DNA from: Micractinium sp. NFX-FRZ
Lineage: Eukaryota; Chlorophyta; Trebouxiophyceae; Chlorellales; Chlorellaceae
Direction: 5' to 3'
Assembly: GCA_029339195.1 (NCBI GenBank)
Contig: JAPTJF010000369.1
Location: 1-64,000 of the forward strand
Length of the DNA: 64,000 nt
Positions 11,979-23,192 of this stretch are shown here, in pieces (position 1 is the stretch's first letter; each line of letters begins with the position of its first letter). The notes below the pieces were generated by a model. It was not told the origin of the DNA. It worked only from the letters and a program-made list of their open reading frames with translations, and searched no databases. Both the position numbers and the translations under genes were made by a program.

Positions 11979-12799
11979 AGCGGCTGCTGGGGTCTGGGAC
12001 CCTTGCAGTGTACTTGCTTTGGAGCTGGGGGTGCCTCATGGAAGACAGCCACCCCTGTCATGGTTGCCATGGAGCATCTGCTGCGCAAACTTGAAGCCGA
12101 CATGTAATGGCCCTGATCCGGGCCACTGAGCTGAGAAGATTCAAACCACTGACTTACCTTTGCACTTGGCTACCTTGCCGACTTGATTTTTAGCCTGCAG
12201 GGCTCCCCTCCGCTCGCTGATGATGACCTCGTCAGCCATTGCCTGCTTTCCCGCCGTCATAATCACGCTGCGTGCCTTGCATGCGCATGCTCACCCTGCC
12301 ATCACAGCCGGGCCCCACCCATGGAACCAGTTTTGCCCCGCCCCGCCTGTTCATCGGCAGGCCTTCAGATCCCATCAGTTCATACATGGCTGCAGCGTTT
12401 GCGCCGTCCAACCCTTCCCCCCTGATCAGTTGCCTGGCCGACGAGTGCCCCTTGCCTGCTTTTGCATTCCGATTTGATGCTTTACCCTGAGCACGAAGCT
12501 GGCGGCGGCTGCAGGCCGCATCCACTCGCTCGCCCCGCCACACCAGCTCCGCTCGGCATGCTTTCCCCACCACCTGCGCCCTTGCAGCTGCTGGGCCTTG
12601 CCAGCTGTGGTTTCAAGGATTGTTATGCACCATTGCATGCACCAAGTTGGCCCCACCTGCATGCCTGTAGAACACGCTCTAGTCAAAGAGTAGATTACCG
12701 ACAAGGATACATATGTAACAGGCTCTTCAAACTTTAAGAGAGAAATCAAAGTACGCTTTAGGACGGGCATGCGAACAGCATGTGGATTTGTCTTCTGCT
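11979..12799. other. Convergent 3' region between NDH-2 copy 2 and the LRR gene
   Basis: No gene found. It should hold the two 3' UTRs. A TGTAA at 12103-12107 lies about 125 nt after the NDH-2 stop codon. The end near 12700 is AT-rich for this window. Confidence 0.5.
12103..12107 (+). terminator. Probable polyadenylation signal TGTAA
   Basis: TGTAA is the usual green-algal poly(A) signal. It lies 125 nt downstream of the stop codon of NDH-2 copy 2. Confidence 0.5.
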
Positions 12800-15700
12800 T
12801 CACACCATACCGCCATCCGTCGGCAGCAGCGCAATGCGGCTGTGCACCCGCAGCATCTCCAGGTCACCGTCTTGGCTGCTCTCTCGCCCCTCCAGCTGCA
12901 CACCCTGCTGCTGCTGCTGCTGATGCTGCTGCTGCTGGAGCTCGAGGGCAGCTGCCACCAGGGTGCCGTGGGCCTCGGAGCGGGAACGGAACAGGCTCTT
13001 CTGTCGCGCCCGGCGGGCGGTGAGGTCCATGCCACGGTCTGCCGCCTGGGCGGCCACCTGCCAGAGGTGGCGCTCGGGGGAGGGCATGCCCGAGGTGGGG
13101 GAGGGGGAGCGGTGCTCATCCGGCACGCCCGCCCCCCCTGGAGTCCTGTTGCCCTGCAGGTGGCCTCCAGGCGTGGCCATGGGCACCTACAGGGGGAATG
13201 GGAGATGGAGAAGCAGGGCAGGGCACACCTGGGCGTGCAAGGAGGCTGGCATGCGCAGGGCGCGTCGTCTTTCGCCAAGAGAGGAGCAGGCACCCTGCCC
13301 TGCGAACCTCACGAAAGCTTGTATCTAACACCCTCCAACAGCGGCATCCTTGCTGGTGCTCCTGTGCACGTCTGCAACCTGCCCTGCCCCCCCCCCCCCA
13401 CACGTACCTGGATGTACTCCCCCTCCTGGCTGTGATCCCAGGGGTTGGGTATGCTGAGCGCCGTGACGCGCTCCCCCGCCGTCTTGTGCTTCAGCTGGCC
13501 GAAGCCACCGGGGGCAGCTGCAGCGCCGCCGCCGCCCAGGGCCGAGAAGGTGTGCAGGCTGGCCAGCTTGACGGCAAAGCTGTCGCCGCTGGCGCCCGCC
13601 CCCATGAAGCTGGAGACGGCGCTGCGCTCGCGCTGCAGCACCGCCAGCTGCACCCGCTGCCGCCGCACGTACACCGCCAGTGCAGCCACCGCGGTCAGGC
13701 TGGCCAGTGTGACGCTTAGTGCCACCCCTGCAGGCGAGGCGGGCAGGGCAGCCAGGTGCACTAGTCAGGCAAGGGCAGCAGGCGCAGACGGTGGGAGGGC
13801 GCCAGTTGGCAGGCTGGTTGGGGTGGGCGACACATGACACTTGATGCCAACATGCCTTGATCGGAAGGCACCAGGCCCACCCCACCTCGGATCCCAAGGC
13901 AGCCCTGCATCAGGTCATGCACTCACCCAGGACGACGCCAGCCACAGTGCCAGACGTGCCGACCATGATGCAGCTCTGGCCCATGCTGGTGGCATCTGTC
14001 GCCACCTGCGTGCCGCCACGCCACGGTGGCTGTGTGCCGCACACACCCACGTTGCTCCCCAGGTCCAGCAGGGTCAGCGAGGGCAGGCGCGCCCAGGAGG
14101 CGGGGATAGGGCCCTGCACCAGGCAGGGCAGGGGATAGCAGAGCAGGTGCAGGGTGAGGCTGGCCTTTGGAGCAGTACAGGAACAGCAGTGCGGTGTCTG
14201 CCGCAGCTAGAGGTGCTACACAGTGCTGCCAGCAGTCCGGCCCCTCGTAGAAGCGCTTCCAACACCAGCCCAATTGCCATCACCCGGGCCCCCACCCACC
14301 CATGCCCCGCCCCCACCCACCGCCAGGTTGTTGGAGGCCAGCCGCATCTCCTGCAGGCTGTCCAGCTGGTGCCAACTGTCGGGCAGCCCGCTGACGAGGT
14401 AGTTGGAGCTGGCATCCAGGGAAGTCAGCGAGACCAGCGCGCTCCATTCAGGCGGGAGGCTGCCGCTGAGAGAGTTCTTGGACACATCGCTGAAAGGAAG
14501 GGGTGGGGCGGGCAGGGTTTGGGGCAGGTTGCGGGCTCAAGATTGACAGCCGACAATGCACGCCACTGCACAGCCCGCCCGGCACCTCACATACCTCCCG
14601 CCCACTCACAGCTGTGTCAGGCTGCCCATCGCTGCCCAGCTGGGCGGCAGCGTGCCGCTGAGCGTGTTCCCCCCGAGCCGCAGCTGCTTCAGGTTGCTGA
14701 GCGCCGCCCATGCAGCCGGCAGGCTGCCACCCAAGCCCATGCCACCCAGGTCTGCCACCTCCATTTGATCCAGCGCAGCCCAGGAGGCCGGCAAGCTGGC
14801 ATTGGGGGCGCTGTTGCCAGCCAGCAGCACCTTCTGCAGGGCTGCCAGGCTGCCCAGGGGCTCCAGGGTGGGCAGGCGCAGCCCGGCGTTGGCCAGGTTG
14901 AGGATGGCCACCCGCCCGCCGCGGCAGCTCACTCCCGCCCAGGCCTCCTGGGAGCAGGGGTTGGTGCCCTCCTGCCAGTCAGCCAGCGCAGCGCCCGGCT
15001 GCTGCACAGGCGCTGCTGCCCCCACTGCTGTCGTCACGGCAGTCTTGAACTGCAGCAGCGCCCCCGCATCCGCCTCCCAGCTGCATGGCCGCCCCAGCCC
15101 GCTGCCGCGCACGCTGCTGCCCGATGCCAGCACTGCGGGTGCCAGGGCTGGGGGCACCTGGCCGCACAGCTGCGGGTTGCCCCCCAGGGCGATGCGGAAG
15201 GCCCGGTCGGAGAGGCGGGCCCACTGTGCCGGCACCACCTGCGGTGCACAAGGGGTGGGGAAGGGCGGGGTTTTGAGCGTTGGGCCACAGGGCAGTTGAG
15301 GGGAGACGAGCAGGCGCCAGCAGCTGCTGCATGAACCCGTTGCCTTCCCGTACTGGTACCTCATGCCTGCTTTGCTCGTTCAAACCCAGATTTTACTCGC
15401 ACAAGGCACTGAACGGAACCGCCTCACCCCGGCACTCACCCCTGACAGTTGGTTGCCCGCCAGCGACAACATCTGCACGCTGGCCAGGCCACCCCAGGAG
15501 GGCGGCAGCGGCCCTGCCAGCGCATTGCTCGACAGGTCGAGCGCCGAGGCCTGGCGCAACGCACCCCACTCGGTCGGCAGGCGCCCCGTCAGCGCATTGC
15601 GCCCCAGGTCCAGCTGCATCAGGCCCCGCAGGCGGCCCCAGTCGCGGGGCAGCGGGCCCGTGAGGTTGTTGCGCGCCAGCCCCAGGCGCATCAGCATGCG

Positions 15701-16870
15701 CTGGCGGCCCCAGGCGGGGGGCAGCGCTCCTGTGAGGGAGTTGCCCGACAGGTCCAGCATGTACAGCTGGCGGCCCATGGAGGACCAAGCCACGGGCAGC
15801 GTGCCGTTCAGGCGGTTGCCCGACAGGCTCCTGCGGGGGCCCAAGGGCAAGGGACAGGGTGGAGGGCGGAAAGGGGGATGTATGCAAGGTGAGGTGAGGC
15901 AGCCTGGGAGGCACGGCGGCAGTGCCAGCACCTGTCGGGGGCATACACGCCTGCCACATCTGCTTCCCGCTGCCTGCCCTTTTCAGCTACTGCCGCCTCC
16001 CAGCACCGCTGCCACCAGGCAAGGTAGGCACAGCACTCACAGGTACTGTATGTCCTCCAGCATGTTCCAGGTGGCGGGCAGCCCCCCAGTGAGCCGGTTG
16101 CCATCCAGGTATAGGCGCTCCAGGGAGGCCAGCCGCGCCCAGCGAGCAGGCAGCCGCCCGCCCAGCGCATTGTGTGCCAAGTCGCTGCGGCAGGGTTGCG
16201 TGTGGGGGGGCACGGGTGGGTGGGGCACGGGAGTGATGATGGGCGCAGGCCAGCAGGCAAGCGGAGGCGAGGAAGGGCGCATCCGCACACGCGACCTAGC
16301 AAAAAATGAGATGGTTCCCGTGCATTGCACCAGCTGCAGCCTCGACTGGGCGTCTGCCACCACCCGCACCCCAACCACACCCCCCAGCCACACACCAAGG
16401 AGCCTCACATGTACTGCAGTGCCGGGAGCAGCGCCAAATCCGGGTGCAGCTCTCCTTGGAGCCCCGCCCGCGGCAGGCGCAGAGTCGTCACAGCACGGCT
16501 GCCGGCGCAGCCGACACCTGTCCAGGTGCATGGGTCGGTGCCGGCCCGCCAGTCACTCAGCGCAGCGGCGTTGTCTCCACGCGCCGCTTCGGCAAAGGCC
16601 AGCAGCGCTTCGGCTGCATGAACATGGAGGAGGCATCATGAGCGCACGGCGAGGCAGCCGCCTGGTGTCTCACCCTCCGCCAGGTGTTGTGGAGCGTGCA
16701 TTGTGTTGTGGCGGCGACGGGAGGCGGGGCGGCAGCTGCCAGCGCCTGGCGGCAGCTGTTCCCGCTCGGCGGGCGAGCTTGCGTTGCGCACCTGGGCTGG
16801 CCGTGGCGGCTGCCTCCGAGAGCAAGGCCGCCTGCAGAGCGAGGAGCGCCAGCAGGAGCCTCAACCGCAT
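12800..16870 (-). CDS. Leucine-rich-repeat transmembrane receptor-like protein without kinase domain
   Basis: Nine minus-strand exons: 16792-16870, 16409-16613, 16041-16184, 15440-15830, 14610-15238, 14321-14489, 13927-14113, 13408-13727, 12800-13186. They sum to 2511 nt (836 aa). The start was chosen at a strong signal peptide, MRLRLLLALLALQAALL; an in-frame upstream ATG at 17062 would bury it. The ectodomain opens with an LRRNT-type block (ALSDWRAGTDPCTWTGVGC), runs through plant-type LRRs (e.g. LDLSGNSLTGALPPAWG, LDLGRNALTGRLPTEWG), then a second LRRNT-like block (ALADWQEGTNPCSQEAWAGV) and more LRRs. A membrane helix lies at about residues 590-620, followed by basic RRQR. The roughly 215-residue cytosolic tail has a polyglutamine tract (about residues 790-805) and Ser/Arg-rich sequence, but no kinase. 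Probably a surface receptor or adhesion protein; the ligand is unknown. Confidence 0.9.
12903..12936. repeat. CTG/CAG microsatellite coding polyglutamine
   Basis: A run of CTG triplets with one ATG interruption. On the minus strand it encodes QQQQHQQQQQQ in the cytosolic tail of the LRR receptor. Confidence 0.85.
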
Positions 16871-17215
16871 CGCGCCTTCCCGGCTCTTCCTGCGCCCCGC
16901 CGGTGTGTTTAGCGGGGACCCACTTGGGAACTGGAGCGCTGAAGCTGAAAAGATGGCGGCTCGGGGCTTCCTTGAAGAAGGCGGCCAGGTGTCCACAGGT
17001 CGGCATGCATCGGAACCGCCTTGGCAGGCATCGCTGCGAGCCCAGGCACTCGAGCACGTCATTTCAAGCTTTTTATAGCCTGGCCGCCGCCCACTGTCCC
17101 CTCCCGCCCCTCAACCACCGCCGCACATGACTGGCTGTGCGTGACGCGCCAGACCTCTGTGGACACTGGAGCATCAACACGGGGAAGCGGCGCAGTGCCG
17201 GTGGGCAGCGACGAC
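16871..17215. promoter_or_regulatory. Bidirectional promoter region, LRR receptor / subtilase
   Basis: 345 bp between divergent start codons. Both flanking genes encode secretory-pathway proteins. No clear TATA box was identified. Confidence 0.45.
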
Positions 17216-20200
17216 ATGGGTGCAGCGGCCGGACGGCGGCAGTGGCGCCGGCGCCTGGGTGCACCAGCGGCGGCCCTCTCGCCCCTGCTGCTCCTGGTGC
17301 TAGCCCTGGCGCCCCCAGCAGCAGCAGCGCCCTCCCACAACGGCAAACAGATGGAGGTTGGCGAGCAGGAGTATGTTGTGGTGTTCAAGCGCGGCTTTGA
17401 TGCCTCCAAAGTGCGTGCCCTGTGTGACGCCGACCGCGCCGCAGCCCTGAGCGGCGGCCGCTTCCAAGGGCTCTGCCGCCGCCGCTTCTCCTCGGTGCTC
17501 AACGGCTTCTCAGGTGAGCAGGGGTGTTTGAATTGCTTGATGGGTGCTTGCATAATCTGGGCTTGGCACGTCATGCCCTACTGCTCGGGTGCAGTGCGCT
17601 TGGCAATGGGCCGAGCTAGCTGCTGCAGCTGGGTGCTTGCTGCCTGCCTGCATCATGCTGGGCTGCACCCGCTGCCCTGCACGCACAAATTTGCATTTAC
17701 TTGACACACCTTTAGCAGCAGCAGCGCCAGACCGCATGACGCAGTGCCCCCGCCCGCACCCCCTTAGCACCCACCCCCCTCCCTGGCCCGCCCCCTCCTC
17801 TGGCAGGCGCGCTGTCCCACGCCGACGTCGAGGCGCTGCGGGAGGCCTTCCCCGGCAGCATCGACTTCATTGAACGAGACGCCTCCTTCTCCATCACCGG
17901 CGAGGCCCAGCCCGAATGGCTGGCCAGCACCAGCGTACCACCTGCTGCGCGCGCGCAGCGGCGACGCCACCTGCTCGCCGAGGAGCGGCGCACGGCACAG
18001 CGCAACGCGGCGGCCCGCCGGCGCAAGCTGCCCGAGCAGGCAAACCCCACCTGGACGCTGGACCGCATCGACCAGAAGGCACTGCCTCTGGACAGGCTGT
18101 ACCACTATGATGCAACCGGCACAGGGGTCAATGTGTGAGTGTAGTGGGTGCTGGGGAGCATGTGGGTGCTGGGGGCAGGCGCTTGTGAAGGGTTGGGGAC
18201 GGAAGGGGATGAACAGATGATGCGCTTGCGATGTGGGAAGGATGGGGACTGCATTGTAACAGGATTTGCCTATGTAGTCGCTGCACCTGACCTGTAGGCT
18301 GGACGTAGGTAGCAGCGCTGCAGCACTTTGGCATGCCCTGCCCTGCTGGGTGCCCGCCCGCCTCCTCACCGGCTCCCGCATGCTCAGCTGCGCTGCCTTG
18401 CCGACCGACCACGCCACCTTCCTTTATCTCGTGAGCACCCGCTTTCATCCCACCTCACGTCATAGTGATTACCTTTGTCCCTTCTCCCGCATGCAGGTAC
18501 GTGCTGGACACCGGCATCCGCTTCTCCCATCAGGAGTTCCGCACACAGGTGCCCTGGATGGGTGTGGTGGGTGGGTGCTGGGAATGACTGGGGAGGGTGC
18601 ACGTCTAGAGCAGTGGCTTGCGCTGTTCTCAGCGAGGTACTGGGAGAGGATGGGGATGGCACAGAGCCGCTTTGCTTCTGTCAGGCGCGCTTCTGTCAGG
18701 TCGCTTCTGTAGTCGCTCGCTGGACCTGCACCGCGGTCACGCACCCTGTCATCCTCCCCACCCTGCCGCAGGATGGCATGTCCGTGCGCGCCCGCCACGG
18801 CTTCTCTGTGTTTGGCGACAACAACTCCTCCGACTGCAACGGCCACGGCACCCACACCGCCGCCACGGTGGGGGGCCTGACCTACGGGGTGGCCAAGAAC
18901 GCCACGCTGTGGGCGGTGCGCGCCATGAACTGCCAGGGGGACGCCAGGGTGTCGGCCATACTGCAGGTGGGTGTGCTGGGTGGGTTTGCTGGGTGGGCAT
19001 GGCTACAGTGGTGGTCGTGGAGTACAGATGACAGTGCCTTTTGATCAGGGAGGGTGGGCAAAGGAGGGTGGGGGCGAGGGTGGGAGGGGGGCAGGCGGTG
19101 GTAGCTGAGCTGCTGGGCCATCTGCCTCTCTGTATGCCGCTTGCCTGGGCTTCCCACCAAATCTATTTTTATGTGCACCATCACCATCCTGCTCCCCTCC
19201 CCTGTGTGCCTCCCCCCCACCCACCCAAACCCCTCCCGCCCCCATTCAACTGCCACCCCCCCTCCCCGCCCCACAGTCCTTTGAGTGGATTGCCGACAAC
19301 GCGCTGCCCCCGGCGGTGGTCTCCATGAGCGTGGCGGGCGACCTGAGCCCCGCTGTGAATGAGGCGGCCCGCAGGCTAGTGGAGGACCGGGGCATCATTC
19401 TGGTGGTGGCCGCAGGCAAGTAGTGTGCACAGGCAGTGAAGTGTTGCCAGCCACACCCCTGGCCAGTACGGCTACAGGCAACGACTGAGGCAGCGCTCTA
19501 CCGCTGTGCGGGCGGCGTGCCCGCCGACACAGTTCTGCCTGCTGCAGCGCCCTGCGCACACCTGCTGGCTGCAAGGCCGCCTCGCCACCACCTCGACATT
19601 GCTGGCCTGCACCCCCCTGAAGCATGGTTGCGCTGCTGCCCCGCTCTCAACAATGAACGCTGCAGGCAACTCTTACGAGAGCGCCTGCCTCATGTCCCCC
19701 GCCAGCTCGCCCTGGGTCATCAGCGTGGCAGCCTCGGATGACGCCGACCGACGCTGGCCCAAGTCCAACTGGTGGGCGGGGGCAGGCGGGGTCTGCTGAG
19801 GGTGGGCGGCAGCGCAAAAGGAGGGAAGCTGGTCTGGTGGTCTTGGCAATAGTGGGGAAGGCAAACCGTCTGGGGTACGATACTGCCGTGGTGCAGCATA
19901 CAGTGGCAGCGGTGGTGCTCAGGCATACCTCAATGGCCTGCCATGCACTGCCGCTTTCTGGCACCCATGTACCTGGCCTCCCCCCGCCCACGACTGCCGC
20001 CCACCTTCTCCTGCACCCCACCTTCAACCCTCCCGCCGCAGGGGCCCCTGCGTGGACGTGCATGCCCCGGGCGTGGGCGTGACCAGCGCGGTGAGCACCT
20101 CTGACAGCGCCGTCATGGTGAAGACGGGGACCTCCATGGCCACGCCCCACGTGGCGGGGGTGGTCTCACTCTACCTGCAGCGGCACCCGGTGAGGCCGAG

Positions 20201-22362
20201 GGCAGCATGGGCGCTGTGGGGTGTGGGAATGTGTGTGGGGAGACATTGTAACTGTGGCCAGCGGCAGCCAAGCGGTGGGCGCTGCCTCACCTTCCCCATC
20301 CCCCGCCCTGCATCCCGCCATGTTGCAAGTGCCCAGCCATCCGTCCCACTAATAGGTCATCAAAAGGTGGAACAACACAGCATTCTCGCCCCTGCCTTTC
20401 CTCTCCCCCCTGTACCGCCTCCCCAGGGCGCCTCCCCGCTCGAGGTGCGTCAGAAGGTGAATGCGGCGGCCACCCCCGACGCCGTGGCGGACGACCCCGA
20501 GGGCTGGGGCACCTGGGACCCCGCCGCACGCCCCGGCGCTGTCGACATCTCCATCACCCCCAACCGCCTGCTCACCACCCAGCTGGCGCCCCAGGCCGTG
20601 CTGGCGCCCAGCGTGCTCAGCGTGGACCCCGCCACCGCCGCCCCCCTGGTGCTGACGCTCACCCTGGCCGCCGCGCCCACCGCAGACGTGGCCGTCAGGT
20701 GTGTGCCGGGTGTAGGCGGGTGGGCAGGTGGTGCGTGCTGCAGGAGGACAGGCGAAGTTGTGCTTGGGGTGTTGTGCGGGGAGCAGGGAGGTGCCCAAGC
20801 AATGAGGCAAGAAGCGACCTGCCAGCACTCAACGACCTGCCGCCCCCACCTGCATTCTCGGAGCTCCACCCGCCTGCCCTTTGCAGCATGAGCGTCCCCC
20901 TGGCGTCCTGGGCCAACGCCAGCCTGGCCTCCGTCTCCCCCGCCACCCTGCTCATCCCCGCCGCCTCCTGGGCCACCCCCCAGGCGCTGACGGTGCAGCC
21001 AGCCGCCTCACTGGTGGATGGGCCCTACTTCATCACGCTGTACTTCACGTGAGGGGCACAGGGCTGGGGTTAGTGCCTGGGCTGCCTGGCTGGGCATGTG
21101 GGCATGTGAGAGGAAGGCATGGGGTAAGGGACAGGATTCCAGCTTGGAGGATGGGCCCTGATTCGTGACAGTGCACTTTGTGTGAGTGTGAGAGCCTGGA
21201 CCAGGGACCGTAGGGAGCATGGAGGTGAAAAAACAGAGCAGAGCCTCAGGCCGGGCTGCAGCCACACAGGCTGCCCCCCAGGTGGAATGTTCAGATGTGT
21301 TCCTTTCCATGACAGGGAGGTCCCTGCTGGATGCCTTGTTTGACATGGTGCAGGAGCGGCGACCCGCGGTACAATGGCGGCCTGCAGACGGTGCGGGTGC
21401 AGGACCCACGCCCGCTGACGGGCGACAGCATGGCGGCGCCGCGCCTCATCGCCTCGCTGCCCTTCACAGACACAGACGTGTCATCGCGCTTCACAGACAA
21501 GTACCTGTACAACCCTGGGGATGCGGCCACGGGGGTGAGCGGGGCTGTGGCTGGGTGTGGGTGTGGGTGGGTGGGCTGTGGCTGGGTGGGATAGCAGGAC
21601 TGCATGGAACCGTATTTGATGTGTCGCTCCGCAGCCCAACCGCCTCCTGTCGCCCCAATCCTTCCGAAGAGAGCCTCCTCTTGCCTTAGGCCCACCCCTC
21701 CCTCGTCCCTCCATGTCACACCCCACAGGCCGGGGCCCCCGACGTTGTGTACGCCTACACCCCTCTGTCCAATGAGGCTGTCGAAATCTCCACCTGCGGG
21801 TCCCTCTTCGACACCAAAATCTACCTCTTTGACGACCCAGCCAACCTGCAGGTGTGGGTGGCTGGGGTGCACCCCACGTTGGGGGTAAGAACGTGGGGTG
21901 GCGGTGGACAGGTGGTGGGGTGATTTTGATTTGTTGCCTGGTGCCTGGGTTGTGATGAGTGCAGTTGGGTGCAGCTGCGGCAGGGGGATGTAGGGACTGG
22001 CAAGTGTGTGCGGTGTGGTTTGTGGTATATCACAAACCCTGGGCTGGGCTGCCCGCCCACCTCCTCAACTACCAGCGCCTGTACATGGGCAACGGCATAC
22101 GCCGACACCCCCCTTCGTGTCCCCACCTTCCCATTATCTCTACTCATCTCCCCCATGTCCGCTCCCCACCCACCCTTGGCAGGTGTACGTGGGCAACGAC
22201 GACGACCCCTCCTGCACCGCCAACCCCAAGGCCTCCCGGCTCAGCACCACCCTGCAGGCGGGGGTGACCTACTACGTTGTCATCGACGGCTACAGCGGCA
22301 CGTGGCTGGACTCGCAGGGGCTGTTCACCCTGACAGTCACCGCCTCCACTGCTGCCCAGTGA
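17216..22362 (+). CDS. Secreted subtilisin-like serine protease (S8) with C-terminal PPC-like domain
   Basis: Twelve exons: 17216-17513, 17807-18134, 18497-18548, 18772-18966, 19277-19415, 19666-19771, 20042-20189, 20427-20698, 20887-21048, 21354-21534, 21729-21851, 22183-22362. Total 2184 nt (727 aa). A signal peptide (core LSPLLLLVLALAPPAAAA) is followed by an inhibitor I9-type propeptide (YVVVFKRGFDASKVRAL). The catalytic triad is complete: Asp213 (YVLDTGIRFSHQEF), His251 (CNGHGTHTAATVGG), Ser404 (KTGTSMATPHVAGV); the oxyanion Asn339 lies in VVAAGNSYE. The order and motifs suggest the proteinase K-like branch. The last 100 residues (EISTCGSLFDTKIYLFDD, then GVTYYVVIDGYSG) look like a pre-peptidase C-terminal beta domain, known mainly from bacterial secreted peptidases. 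Intron 5 has a GC donor (GCAG/GCAAGT). Likely exported or vacuolar; substrates unknown. Confidence 0.92.
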
Positions 22363-22919
22363 GGCGGGGACAGATGGATGTGCTGGGGGCTGTGCCAAGC
22401 CTCACGCATGAATTGTACCCTCTTCCTGCTCCTCCTGTGTTGCTGCTGCTCCTTCTGCTTCTCGGTCGCTTGCTCCTCCCGCTCTTCCTTTCCTGCTCTA
22501 TGCTCTGCTCCCCCCTCCTGCTCTGCTTGCTGACACACTTTCAGAACTGAATCACAGCCCCGGAAGTGCAACTCGGCCTTCCTCGGCCTTAACCATTGAA
22601 ACTTCAATAACAAGCGAGGCAAAGGCGGGGGGAGCTGTGGGGCAGGCAACATTTGAGGCAGGCGGGGGTATTGCACGGAGGGTCCCCCAGAGTGGGGTGA
22701 GGACTTGAAAGTTTAAGGAGTGGCTAGCTGTGAATTAGCCACACAGGGTGGGGAAGTGGCAGCAGTCGGGGTCAAGGTGAATGCTCATTTTTCTTGCCAT
22801 GCAGGCGCTCGGTCATGTGCGGCGTCCGGCTGGGGCCAGGTTGGTCAAGGGGGCAATATGTTGAAGTATTTGCAGATGTCTCAAGGGTGAGCTGCCAAGG
22901 TATGGCCAGCTCAGTCGAG
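22363..22919. other. Convergent 3' region between the subtilase and NAA20
   Basis: 557 bp without a gene. Contains both 3' UTRs and pyrimidine-rich stretches (22420-22540). I did not see a TGTAA on either strand. Confidence 0.45.
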
Positions 22920-23152
22920 CTAGTCGAACTCCAGGTCTTCAGGCCGCACCGGCTTCTTCAGCGGCACAACCGACCGCTTGGCCACGTCTCGCTTCATTGC
23001 CTTGCGCATGTCTGCACAGGGAGGGAGGGAGAGCAAGGTCGGGGGTTGGGTGCAGTATCGGGCACGGGCGCCTGGGGAGACCAGGGGGCGACAAGCAGGC
23101 AGGCACAGCACGGTCCATGCCAGGTGAGCGGCCACGCGGCCAAGGCCGGCAG

Positions 23153-23192
<40 letters not shown>

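Noticed and set aside
13841..15334. Plus-strand open frame of about 500 codons
   Set aside because: Lies opposite clear LRR exons and runs through their introns; shadow frame.
16871..17062. Upstream in-frame ATG (17062) as the LRR receptor start
   Set aside because: It would place 64 unrelated residues before an otherwise ideal signal peptide.
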